NCBI GenBank assembly: GCA_017441965.1
Contig: JAFSBF010000098.1
Coordinates: 1-8,273 of the forward strand
DNA length: 8,273 nucleotides
Direction of reading: 5' to 3'
Source of the DNA: Clostridia bacterium
GTDB lineage: Bacteria > Bacillota > Clostridia > UMGS1883
The notes beneath the pieces were generated by a model. The model saw only the letters and a program-made list of their open reading frames with translations. It ran no database searches and was not told the DNA's origin. Positions 1-6,309 of the stretch are shown piece by piece. The position numbers and the translations under genes were made by a program. Positions within the stretch are counted from its first letter, which is position 1; each line of letters starts with the position of its first letter.

Positions 1-1
1 C

Positions 2-40
2 GCCGTCCGCATTGAAAAACTCATTTTCAAGATGGACTAA
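2..40 (+). CDS. C-terminal end of an upstream gene, possibly yqfC (partial)
   Basis: An open frame enters from the left edge and ends at a TAA at 38-40; it reads AVRIEKLIFKMD. The stop overlaps the A-tract of a strong terminator hairpin, which is what the end of a real gene looks like. In Bacillus and many Clostridia the gene directly before yqfD is yqfC, a small sporulation protein. From memory, the B. subtilis YqfC C-terminus (GRIEQVIYLNE) resembles this tail: RIE, then a residue, then a hydrophobic pair and an aromatic, ending in an acidic residue. The identification rests on synteny plus a very short resemblance, so it is tentative. That this is the end of some gene is more secure than its name. 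Confidence 0.42.
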   Translation, partial: AVRIEKLIFKMD

Positions 41-81
41 AAATTGCCCGTCAGCAACGGAAATTGATACGGGCAATTTTT
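39..81 (+). terminator. Rho-independent terminator after the upstream gene
   Basis: A perfect 13-bp inverted repeat: 39-51 (AAAAATTGCCCGT) pairs with 69-81 (ACGGGCAATTTTT) around a 17-base loop. The A-tract on one side and T-tract on the other make it potentially bidirectional. It sits right at the stop codon of the upstream gene, so it probably separates that gene from yqfD. The loop is longer than in a textbook terminator. Confidence 0.65.
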
Positions 82-197
82 ACCCAAGAAAGCAAAGCAA
101 ATTTACAAACCCTGAGAGTGTGGAAGTTAGATAGTTTTATATCAAACTAACTACAGCGATAAAGCTGCGTTTTTCCGTGTTTTTCGTCGACTACCGA

Positions 198-238
198 GAA
201 ATTGCGAGCATCATTTTCCTTTGCTGGCTCGCAATTTC
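198..238. repeat. Inverted repeat, 12-bp stem with 17-base loop
   Basis: GAAATTGCGAGC at 198-209 is perfectly complementary to GCTCGCAATTTC at 227-238. No T-tract follows, so it is not a standard terminator. Its stem and loop sizes resemble those of the terminator at 39-81, and both left arms contain AAATTGC. It could be part of a repeat family or of an RNA structure. Confidence 0.55.
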
Positions 239-247
239 AGCCGTCAG

Positions 248-270
248 AGGAAACTTAGTGTTTCCTTTTT
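248..270 (+). terminator. Small terminator-like hairpin
   Basis: AGGAAAC (248-254) pairs with GTTTCCT (260-266) around a 5-base loop, and the run of T continues to 270. The geometry is terminator-like, but the stem is short and no gene ends just upstream. It may be one stem of a larger structured element instead. Confidence 0.3.
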
Positions 271-370
271 GTAGGCGGCGGTTCAAAGGCGGAAAATACG
301 AAAAAACAAAACCCACACTGTATAAATGATACTTCAGTCAGTTTTTCTTACGCCCCTGCGAGGTCGTTTT

Positions 371-426
371 GGGGTCCGGGGAATCGAAACCCCGGCGCTT
401 TTGGTACTTTTGGCGTGCAAAAGTAC
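371..426. repeat. GC-rich double-hairpin element
   Basis: Two adjacent perfect stems. CCGGGG (376-381) pairs with CCCCGG (390-395) around an 8-base loop, and GTACTTTTG (404-412) pairs with CAAAAGTAC (418-426) around a 5-base loop. The pair is preceded by a GTTTTGGGGTCC motif. The layout of a GGGGTCC lead, a variable GC hairpin and then an AAAAGTAC hairpin reminds me of multi-copy intergenic repeats in Clostridia genomes. That is memory, and copy number cannot be judged from one window. Confidence 0.45.
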
Positions 427-432
427 AAGGAA

Positions 433-469
433 TCCTCGCCTCCGAGGAAATCCCACGCAAATGTTGCGT
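433..469. repeat. Two further short hairpins upstream of yqfD
   Basis: TCCTCG (433-438) pairs with CGAGGA (443-448) around a 4-base loop. ACGCAA (455-460) pairs with TTGCGT (464-469) around a 3-base ATG loop. They continue the hairpin series begun at 376 and probably belong to the same element. Each is short enough to arise by chance; the run of them is the notable part. Confidence 0.35.
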
Positions 470-502
470 CTCAAATTTTCTCGTTTTTTAAAAACGACAT
501 AA
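461..502 (+). CDS. Possible 13-residue leader peptide before yqfD
   Basis: ATG at 461 opens a 13-codon frame, MLRLKFSRFLKTT, that stops at TAA 500-502, inside the ribosome binding site of yqfD. A GAGGAAA at 444-450 lies about 10 bases upstream. Its ATG forms the loop of the hairpin 455-469. A leader that ends on the next gene's Shine-Dalgarno could couple translation, but a frame this short arises easily by chance and there is no conservation evidence. Confidence 0.12.
   Translation: MLRLKFSRFLKTT
481..497. promoter_or_regulatory. AT hairpin next to the yqfD ribosome binding site
   Basis: TCGTTTT (481-487) pairs with AAAACGA (491-497) around a TTA loop. It ends three bases before the AAAGGAG ribosome binding site at 501-507. 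It may affect yqfD expression or mark the end of the upstream repeat element; neither is demonstrated. Confidence 0.3.
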
Positions 503-515
503 AGGAGTGTTTTTT

Positions 516-1706
516 ATGATTATCAGTCTTCTTAAAGGAAGCTGCACAATAAAGGCAAGCGGCAAATTTCCCGAAAGAATTTTAAATATTGCCTCTACAA
601 GCGGTATTTTTGTACATACAGTTAAAAGAACGGACGAAAACACATTAACCTTTTGTGTCAGTAAAAAGGGGGCGCAAAAGCTTCTTTCTAATCCTCCTGA
701 TGCGATTAAGCTTGAAATAACAGACGGATACGGTCTTCCGTTTTTCTGGCAAAGGTATAAAAAACGCAGTGTGCTTTTTGCGCTGCCGCTTCTTTTTATC
801 TGTATATGTATTGCTTTTTCGTGCTTTATATGGCAGGTGGATATTGAGGGAGGCGATAAAAAGCTTCAAAGTGAGGTAAAAAGTACACTTTCCGCCTACG
901 GAGTACACGTAGGTGCATTAAAGCATAAAATTGACCAGAATGACGTAAAACGCCGTGCGATTATGGAAATTGATGACCTTTCGTGGCTATGGGTTGATTT
1001 AAAAGGTACAACGGCAAAGGTCAAAATACAAAAGCGCACACGAAAACCCTCCCTTATAAAAATAAATGAGCCGTCTGACGTTATTGCAATGCACAGCGGT
1101 GTAATAGAAAAAATGCAGGTGTATTGTGGAGTACCGCTTATTTCAGAGGGTATGACAGTTGAAAAAGGGCAAATAATAGTAACGGGGGTATTTAGAAGTG
1201 AAAATGAAAACATCCCGACCTACTATCATCACGCCTCTGCCGATGTGACAGTGCGCTTAAACGAGAAAAAAACTGTTATAATTCCAAAATCGGTCATTAC
1301 AAAAACGCCTACGGGTAACAAAAAGAGTGTATACAAAATTAATTTCAAAAAAAATAACATAAAATTTTCATTAAACAGTGGAATTTCATATACCGAATAT
1401 GATAAAATAGAAAAAACACTTAAAATTCCTTTTCTGCCTCTTTCCTTTTCACGTGTTGATTATCTGGAGGCTGATGTTACCACAAAGCCCGCTGACACAT
1501 CGGCAGAAATTGAAAACCGCAGAAAGGCTTTTTTAAAAACACTTGAAAAGAAAAAGCTTGATGTTAAAAATCTGACAGAAGAAATAAAGGAAAGCGATGA
1601 GGCTCTTACAGTTACGTTTAACGCAGAGTGCCTTGTCCGCACAGATAAAGAAATTCCTATCGAATACAGCGAAAAAGAAGGAGAAACTGATGGAGAAAAT
1701 TCTTGA
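516..1706 (+). CDS. yqfD: Sporulation protein YqfD
   Basis: Predicted 396-residue membrane protein, close to the length I expect for the YqfD family of spore-former proteins. The family is linked to sporulation; its exact biochemical role is not settled. One clear membrane helix lies at about residues 85-106, after a positively charged KKR stretch. It splits a cytoplasmic N-terminal part from a long outward-facing part. The segment just after the helix (VDIEGG onward) resembles a small POTRA/FtsQ-like fold, which is inference. It is followed by a lipoyl-hairpin-like stretch around GVIEKMQV...GMTVEKGQIIV and a charged, probably helical region near the C-terminus. I chose ATG 516 because AAAGGAG at 501-507 sits 8 bases upstream; a GTG at 507 in the same frame would lie inside that site. 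The 3' end overlaps phoH by 17 bases, so the two are probably co-transcribed and translationally coupled. Upstream lies a long non-coding region, not an adjacent yqfC. Confidence 0.92.
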   Translation: MIISLLKGSCTIKASGKFPERILNIASTSGIFVHTVKRTDENTLTFCVSKKGAQKLLSNPPDAIKLEITDGYGLPFFWQRYKKRSVLFALPLLFICICIAFSCFIWQVDIEGGDKKLQSEVKSTLSAYGVHVGALKHKIDQNDVKRRAIMEIDDLSWLWVDLKGTTAKVKIQKRTRKPSLIKINEPSDVIAMHSGVIEKMQVYCGVPLISEGMTVEKGQIIVTGVFRSENENIPTYYHHASADVTVRLNEKKTVIIPKSVITKTPTGNKKSVYKINFKKNNIKFSLNSGISYTEYDKIEKTLKIPFLPLSFSRVDYLEADVTTKPADTSAEIENRRKAFLKTLEKKKLDVKNLTEEIKESDEALTVTFNAECLVRTDKEIPIEYSEKEGETDGENS

Positions 1707-2631
1707 AGCTAAAAGCACTGACACCGTTATGTCCCTTTTTGGGAGCTTTGACTCAAATGTAAAGCTGATTGAGCGTGAAATGGATGTCAGAATTACAAAC
1801 AAAGATACCATTATTAAAATTATAGGCGACAACTGTGAAAAGGCGGCAAGTGTAGTCTCCCGCTTAATTGACGAGATTGAGCTTGGCGAAACACTGACCG
1901 AGCAGAATATCCGCTACGCAATTTTCTCGGTGAATGAGGATATTGATTACGTTCCCCCTGCAAAGGGCGATTATATCTGTATAACTGCCAAAGGAAAGAG
2001 CGTAAAATGTAAAACCTACGGTCAGAAAAACTATATTCAGAAAATTCGTGACAACACCGTTGTCATTGCTATCGGACCTGCAGGTACGGGAAAAACGTAT
2101 CTTGCCGTTGCTATGGCTGTAGATGCATTCCGCAGAAAAGAGGTCAGCCGTATAATCCTTACCCGCCCTGCCGTTGAGGCAGGCGAAAAGCTCGGTTTTT
2201 TACCCGGTGATTTGCAGATGAAGGTTGACCCGTATCTTCGCCCTCTTTATGATGCTCTGGGTGATATGCTCGGTATGGAAAACTACCAGAAATATCTTGA
2301 ACGCGGTGTTATTGAAATTGCACCGCTTGCCTATATGCGCGGAAGAACGCTTGACGATGCATTTATAATCCTTGACGAGGCGCAAAACACCACCCCTGAG
2401 CAGATGAAGATGTTTCTTACCCGTATAGGCTTTGGCTCTAAGGCGGTAATCACGGGCGATATTACGCAGATTGACCTTCCCGATGGAAAGAGAAGCGGTC
2501 TTAAGGATGCGGCAAAGGTTCTTAAAAATATTGAGGGGCTTGATTTTTCGTATCTTTCTGATAAGGACGTTGTCCGTCATCCCCTTGTACAGAAAATTAT
2601 AGCCGCATATGAAAAATTTGAAAAAAGGTGA
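1690..2631 (+). CDS. phoH: PhoH family ATPase
   Basis: 313-residue cytoplasmic P-loop NTPase of the PhoH/PhoL type. Walker A is GPAGTGKT at residues 129-136, and Walker B is IILDEAQN with D229 and E230, followed by the family segment TPEQMKMFLTRIG and TGDITQIDLP. The N-terminal 110 or so residues look like the small KH-like RNA-binding region usual in this family. The family is related to the helicase core of superfamily 1 and is found next to ybeY in many bacteria, which has led to a proposed role in RNA or ribosome metabolism; the precise activity is uncertain. Start ATG 1690 has AAGGAG at 1678-1683, six bases upstream. An earlier in-frame ATG at 1597 lies deep in yqfD and has no such site. 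It overlaps the yqfD end and is followed after 3 bases by pgpH. Confidence 0.95.
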   Translation: MEKILEAKSTDTVMSLFGSFDSNVKLIEREMDVRITNKDTIIKIIGDNCEKAASVVSRLIDEIELGETLTEQNIRYAIFSVNEDIDYVPPAKGDYICITAKGKSVKCKTYGQKNYIQKIRDNTVVIAIGPAGTGKTYLAVAMAVDAFRRKEVSRIILTRPAVEAGEKLGFLPGDLQMKVDPYLRPLYDALGDMLGMENYQKYLERGVIEIAPLAYMRGRTLDDAFIILDEAQNTTPEQMKMFLTRIGFGSKAVITGDITQIDLPDGKRSGLKDAAKVLKNIEGLDFSYLSDKDVVRHPLVQKIIAAYEKFEKR

Positions 2632-2634
2632 CAT

Positions 2635-4632
2635 ATGATGAAATCATTTTTCAGTAATGCCCTGCACGCAACAATTACGATTGTTTCCTTTGTCCTGATT
2701 GTTTTTGTGGTATTATTTTCCAACAGAACGGGGCAGATTGAGGTAAATATCGGCGATGTTTCTACCGTTGACATTTATGCACCGCGTGCAATCGTTGACC
2801 AGACTACTACCACGGCGAGCCGTAATGCGGCACGCAAAAGCGTTGAGAACGTATATGTCCGTAATGATGACAAGCGTATTAGTGCAGTTGAAAACGTAAC
2901 AAAGGTTTTTGCCCACGCAACAACGCTTCGTGGTGACGAAAATATTAATGTTTCGGCAGGCTCAGCCCAGCTTCAGGCAGCGGTTAAGCTTGACATTTCA
3001 CAGCAAACGGCACTTGCACTGATGAGTGCATCAGATAAGGAATTTTCTGCACTTCGCAAGGTTTCAGATATTGTAGATAATATAATGTCTGAGGGAATAT
3101 CGGATGTTTCTTCCGCACGGGAAAAATGCAGTGCAGATGTTTCTTCGCTTAAAATTACTGCTTCGCAGAAAGAGGCGGCAAATGAAATCATTTCCCTCGT
3201 CCTGACAGAAAACTTAGAGCTTGACGAAGCCGAAACAGAGCGCAGACGTGAGGCAGCCGCCGCATCTGTTCCTGAAATTGAGTATAAGAAAAATCAGATA
3301 ATTGTACGAAAAGGTGAAATTATCTCAGAGGCACAGCTTAATATGCTAAGCTCCCTTGGAATTTTAAAGGGGACAAACCCCCTCTCACCCACGTACACAG
3401 TCGGCATTGCGGCACTTATGCTGATTTGCTACATTGTATTTATGTTCCATCTTTCAAAGAGCCGACAGAAAAACTCCCCTGCACTTCCCATTGCATCGGT
3501 TATGGGACTTTTGATGGTTGTTATGTCATTTTACGGGTCGGAATATGTTCCCGAAAAAATGATTTCACTTTTACCCGCAGGAATATTCCCGTGTATAGTA
3601 AGCATCTTTGCACCTGTGCAAACGGCAATTACGGCAAATCTTATAATTTCTGTTTTCTGCGGTGTTGCCTTTGATGCAAACTGGGGCTACACTCTCTGCC
3701 TTATTCTGGCAGGCACAGCATCTTCTTACTGTTTTTCATATGTAAAAAGACGTACGCATCTTCTTCCCGCAACGTTTATTTCTTCACTTTTTTACGGTTT
3801 TGTTTTCTGCTCAATGTCACTGATTGAGTCAAGCGGGATTTCCGCTGCACTCGGTGCATTTGCAAAGGGGTTTTTGGGCGGATTTTTGTCAGGACTTATA
3901 ACAATAGGCTCGCTCCCTCTTTTTGAATGGCTTTTTAACGCAACAACTCCTATGAAATTAAGTGAGCTTGCAAACCCTGAAAATAAGCTTCTCAAAAAGC
4001 TTTTGATTGAGGCACCGGGAACGTATCACCACTCTCTCACGGTTGCAAATATTTCTGAAATTGCGGCACGAAGTGTTAATGCAAACCCACTACTTGCCCG
4101 TGTGGGTGCATATTACCACGATATAGGAAAGCTCCGCCATCCGCTTTATTTCAAGGAAAATCAGTATGATAAAAATGCGCATGAGGCACTTTCCCCAAGC
4201 GAGAGTGCAGCTCTTATCATAGGGCACGTTACAGACGGCGTAGAAATTGCCGTAAAAAACCGTTTACCAAAAAGCATCTGTGATATAATTTCTCAGCATC
4301 ACGGTACGACAACGGCAGGTTATTTCCTTCTTCGTGAAAAAGAGCAAAACCCCGAGGCTGACGAAGCTCTCTTTACTTACAAAGGTCCCGTACCGCAAAC
4401 GAAAGAGGCGGCTATAGTAATGCTTGCCGATGCGTGCGAGGCGGCAGTAAGAAGTATTGATGATAAAAGTGAAGGCAAGATTGAGGCGATGGTACGCCGT
4501 CTTGCGACAGAGCGTGTTAACTCGGGGCAGTTCTCCGAGTGTAATCTTACCTTCCGTGAGCTTGAAACGGTTATAAAGGTTATTACAAAAACTCTTGGCG
4601 GTTACTTCCACGAAAGAATAAAGTACGAATAA
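2635..4632 (+). CDS. pgpH: Membrane HD-domain c-di-AMP phosphodiesterase (PgpH/YqfF, 7TM receptor type)
   Basis: 665-residue 7TMR-HD protein. Order: a membrane helix at about residues 9-29; an extracellular 7TMR-HDED-like domain at about 35-250, rich in Ala, Ser and Glu; a multi-spanning membrane part at about 253-435; and a cytoplasmic HD phosphohydrolase domain at about 440-640. Metal-site residues visible in the HD domain are HH 465-466, H495-D496 in YYHDIGK, H531, HH 555-556 in SQHHGT, and D599 in LADACEAA. PgpH of Listeria, the characterised family member, hydrolyses c-di-AMP to pApA, and all the metal ligands are kept here, so activity is expected. ATG codons at 2635 and 2638 both follow AAAGGTG (2624-2630). 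The second has the better spacing (7 bases against 4), so the true start may be two-fold ambiguous. It is in an operon with phoH. A heptamer repeat begins right after the stop codon. Confidence 0.94.
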   Translation: MMKSFFSNALHATITIVSFVLIVFVVLFSNRTGQIEVNIGDVSTVDIYAPRAIVDQTTTTASRNAARKSVENVYVRNDDKRISAVENVTKVFAHATTLRGDENINVSAGSAQLQAAVKLDISQQTALALMSASDKEFSALRKVSDIVDNIMSEGISDVSSAREKCSADVSSLKITASQKEAANEIISLVLTENLELDEAETERRREAAAASVPEIEYKKNQIIVRKGEIISEAQLNMLSSLGILKGTNPLSPTYTVGIAALMLICYIVFMFHLSKSRQKNSPALPIASVMGLLMVVMSFYGSEYVPEKMISLLPAGIFPCIVSIFAPVQTAITANLIISVFCGVAFDANWGYTLCLILAGTASSYCFSYVKRRTHLLPATFISSLFYGFVFCSMSLIESSGISAALGAFAKGFLGGFLSGLITIGSLPLFEWLFNATTPMKLSELANPENKLLKKLLIEAPGTYHHSLTVANISEIAARSVNANPLLARVGAYYHDIGKLRHPLYFKENQYDKNAHEALSPSESAALIIGHVTDGVEIAVKNRLPKSICDIISQHHGTTTAGYFLLREKEQNPEADEALFTYKGPVPQTKEAAIVMLADACEAAVRSIDDKSEGKIEAMVRRLATERVNSGQFSECNLTFRELETVIKVITKTLGGYFHERIKYE

Positions 4633-4633
4633 A

Positions 4634-4661
4634 TGCAAAATGCAGAATGCAGAATGTAGAA
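4634..4661. repeat. Tandem heptamer repeat, four units
   Basis: Four consecutive 7-base units: TGCAAAA, TGCAGAA, TGCAGAA and TGTAGAA. The array starts one base after the pgpH stop codon and lies in the 70-base gap before ybeY. Short 7-base tandem repeats of this sort occur in intergenic DNA of several bacteria, for instance the STRR heptamers of cyanobacteria. A related 7-base periodicity appears after era. Confidence 0.7.
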
Positions 4662-4702
4662 TTATAACATACAGCCATAAAGTGGCAGATTGGAGAAACA
4701 TT

Positions 4703-5194
4703 ATGATACAGTTAATTATTGAAGATGAGCAGGAAAAGCTTGATTTTACCGATGAGCTTTCAGAAATTGTACAAAAGGCAGTTGCAACAACCCTGCAGAC
4801 GGTTGGCGCAGATGAAGAAACTGATTTTGAGGTAAGTATTCTTATAACAGATAATGATGGCATACAACAAATCAATAAGGAATACAGAGAGATTGATGCG
4901 CCTACAGACGTTCTCAGTTTCCCTATACTTGAATTTGATGAAGACGGTGTAATGATTGAGGAAAGCGGCGACTATGACGGCGATATGCTCCTTTTAGGCG
5001 ATATTGTAATTTCACTTGAAAGGGCAAAGGCACAGGCAGAGGAATACGGACATTCCCTTGAGAGGGAGGTTGGCTTCCTTACCGTTCACAGTACGCTGCA
5101 CCTTCTTGGTTTTGACCATATGGAGGAGCCTTATACATCAGTTATGCGTGGCCGTGAAAAAGAAATTATGGATATAATGAATCTTCAACGCTGA
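4703..5194 (+). CDS. ybeY: Endoribonuclease YbeY (rRNA maturation factor)
   Basis: 163-residue cytoplasmic metalloprotein of the UPF0054/YbeY family, which is needed for 16S rRNA 3'-end maturation and 70S quality control in bacteria that have been studied. The zinc signature H-x3-H-x5-H is intact at H129, H133 and H139 (HSTLHLLGFDH). The other family blocks are also seen: NKEYREIDAPTDVLSFP in the middle and LGDIVIS before the signature. Start ATG 4703 is chosen for GGAG at 4692-4695, seven bases upstream. The in-frame ATG at 4640 lies inside the heptamer repeat and would add 21 residues absent from the family. A 70-base gap separates it from pgpH and 14 bases from era, so it is likely translated from the same message as era. 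Confidence 0.95.
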   Translation: MIQLIIEDEQEKLDFTDELSEIVQKAVATTLQTVGADEETDFEVSILITDNDGIQQINKEYREIDAPTDVLSFPILEFDEDGVMIEESGDYDGDMLLLGDIVISLERAKAQAEEYGHSLEREVGFLTVHSTLHLLGFDHMEEPYTSVMRGREKEIMDIMNLQR

Positions 5195-5208
5195 AAGGAA
5201 CTATGCAA

Positions 5209-6099
5209 ATGAGTAATTTTAAATCAGGCTTTGCCGCAATTGTAGGCAGACCAAATGTGGGAAAATCAACGCTGACAAATGCATTTATTGGTGAAAAGGC
5301 GGCAATCGTTTCAAATAAGCCGCAGACTACACGCAGTAATCTTGCCGCAATTGATAATGGCGAAAACTATCAGATTGTTTTTGTTGATACACCGGGTATG
5401 CATAATCCCAGAACAAAGCTCGGCGAATATATGAACAGTGTTGCAGGGGCAACTCTCTCCGACGTGGATGTTGCCATCTTGGTTGTAGAGGCAGGTCGTG
5501 AGGTATATGACCTTGAAAAAAACATCATCAAAAACGCTGCCGCTAAAGATATTCCCTTAATTCTCGCAATTAACAAGGCTGATACTGTTGATAAAGAAAC
5601 AATCCTTCCGCAGATAAGTGCCTTTTGTGAGGAAGGTGAATTTAGTGCAATTGTTCCCATCAGTGCACTAAAAAAGGACGGTGTTGATGCACTCAGGGAT
5701 GAAATATTAAAGCATTTTGACGAGGGTGAGCCATTCTACCCCACCGACATATATGCAGACAGTACGCTTCGTGATATGTGCGGCGAAATTATCCGTGAGA
5801 AGATTTTAAGACTTCTTGACCGCGAGGTTCCGCACGGAACTGCCGTTGAAATCGAAAAAATGGATGAGGGTGACGATTTAACAAAAATCACTGCCGTTAT
5901 CTACTGCGAAAAGTCAAGCCATAAGCCGATTATAATAGGTAAAAAGGGCGAGGCTATAAAAAGAATTGGCTCATACGCACGTAAGGATATTGAAAAGCTT
6001 CTTGATACACAGGTTTTTCTTGAACTGTGGGTGAAGGTCAGGGAGGACTGGAGAAATAAGGGAACGGCACTCAAGGAATTAGGGTTTATAAAGGAGTAA
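5209..6099 (+). CDS. era: GTPase Era (30S subunit assembly)
   Basis: 296-residue Ras-like GTPase with a C-terminal KH domain; Era binds the 3' end of 16S rRNA and acts late in 30S assembly. Motifs: G1 GRPNVGKS at residues 13-20; the switch-I segment PQTTRSN (G2); G3 DTPG at 60-63; G4 NKAD at 122-125; SAL as G5; and the KH-domain loop GKKG at 244-247 within IIGKKGEAIKRIG. Length is normal for the family. I place the start at ATG 5209 because AAAGGAA (5194-5200) then has an 8-base gap. ATG 5203, two codons earlier in the same frame, would leave only 2 bases. The ribosome binding site overlaps the ybeY stop codon, which favours coupling. In Bacillus dgkA and cdd lie between ybeY and era; they are absent here. 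Confidence 0.97.
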   Translation: MSNFKSGFAAIVGRPNVGKSTLTNAFIGEKAAIVSNKPQTTRSNLAAIDNGENYQIVFVDTPGMHNPRTKLGEYMNSVAGATLSDVDVAILVVEAGREVYDLEKNIIKNAAAKDIPLILAINKADTVDKETILPQISAFCEEGEFSAIVPISALKKDGVDALRDEILKHFDEGEPFYPTDIYADSTLRDMCGEIIREKILRLLDREVPHGTAVEIEKMDEGDDLTKITAVIYCEKSSHKPIIIGKKGEAIKRIGSYARKDIEKLLDTQVFLELWVKVREDWRNKGTALKELGFIKE

Positions 6100-6106
6100 C
6101 TGATAA

Positions 6107-6247
6107 ATGGAAAATTGAAAGTTGAAAGTTGAAAATTGAGGTAAATTTTTTCAATTGTCACGTCATATTCTGCAATTTATTTAATAAGATTTTCGCCACT
6201 GGCGAAAATTGACCTTAATTTTCTATTTTCCATTGTCAATTTTTAAT
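6107..6247. repeat. Foldback, MITE-like intergenic element
   Basis: A 141-base stretch bounded by imperfect inverted repeats of about 43 bases (6107-6149 and 6205-6247), about 34 of 43 positions matching by hand alignment. The inner block, 6131-6149 against 6205-6223, matches at 17 of 19. The left arm is built of 7-base units (TGGAAAA, TTGAAAG, TTGAAAG, TTGAAAA, TTGAGGT from 6108). The centre contains a perfect hairpin at 6189-6209. No frame encodes a transposase and no clear target-site duplication is visible, so it would be non-autonomous. It begins 7 bases after the era stop codon. Confidence 0.6.
6189..6209. repeat. Perfect 9-bp hairpin inside the foldback element
   Basis: ATTTTCGCC (6189-6197) pairs with GGCGAAAAT (6201-6209) around a 3-base ACT loop. 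Only TT follows the stem, so it is a weak candidate for an era terminator. It reads equally well on both strands. Its right arm overlaps the start of the element's right inverted repeat. Confidence 0.6.
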
Positions 6248-6309
6248 TTCTAAGATTTTCATGCTATTAAAAATTTTCTTTTCCGCATAATAACTGTGAG
6301 GTGATTGAT

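Larger units (their letters stand above)
82..515. other. Non-coding, hairpin-rich intergenic region before yqfD
   Basis: About 430 bases without a convincing gene on either strand. It holds at least six perfect inverted repeats: 198-209/227-238, 248-254/260-266, 376-381/390-395, 404-412/418-426, 433-438/443-448 and 455-460/464-469. An AT hairpin at 481-497 follows. The density of stems, and stretches more GC-rich than the surroundings, suggest an intergenic repeat element or structured RNA, not simple spacer. On the minus strand a frame without stops runs roughly from 315 back to 195 but has no start or ribosome binding site that I trust. No known riboswitch, tRNA or T-box was recognised. A TGTATAAA at 319-326 could be an extended -10 box, but there is no matching -35 box. 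The yqfD promoter must lie here or upstream; I cannot place it. Confidence 0.6.

Noticed and set aside
195..315. Minus-strand open stretch of about 40 codons in the intergenic region
   Set aside because: No credible start codon with ribosome binding site, and it spans perfect hairpins; more likely repeat sequence than protein.
371..400. tRNA-like T-arm on the minus strand (GGGG-TTTCGATT-CCCC)
   Set aside because: The loop has 8 bases instead of 7, and no acceptor, D or anticodon arm can be built around it; the neighbouring stem is 9 bp with a 5-base loop.
2200..2634. Minus-strand open frame of 144 codons
   Set aside because: Lies opposite the conserved Walker B half of phoH and shows no family features.
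3426..3674. Plus-strand open frame of 82 codons within pgpH in another frame
   Set aside because: Overlaps the membrane part of pgpH completely and has no ribosome binding site; a frame shadow.
4264..4875. Minus-strand open frame of 203 codons
   Set aside because: It runs opposite the conserved HD domain of pgpH, the heptamer repeat and the start of ybeY; its composition is that of an antisense shadow.
6189..6215. Rho-independent terminator for era
   Set aside because: The stem is good, but only two T follow before GACC, and it is better explained as part of the foldback element.
6233..6270. Possible promoter for yqzL-recO (TTGTCA at 6233, TGCTATTAA at 6262)
   Set aside because: The spacing between the two boxes is 26 bases, too long for a sigma-A promoter, and nearer pairings match the consensus poorly.
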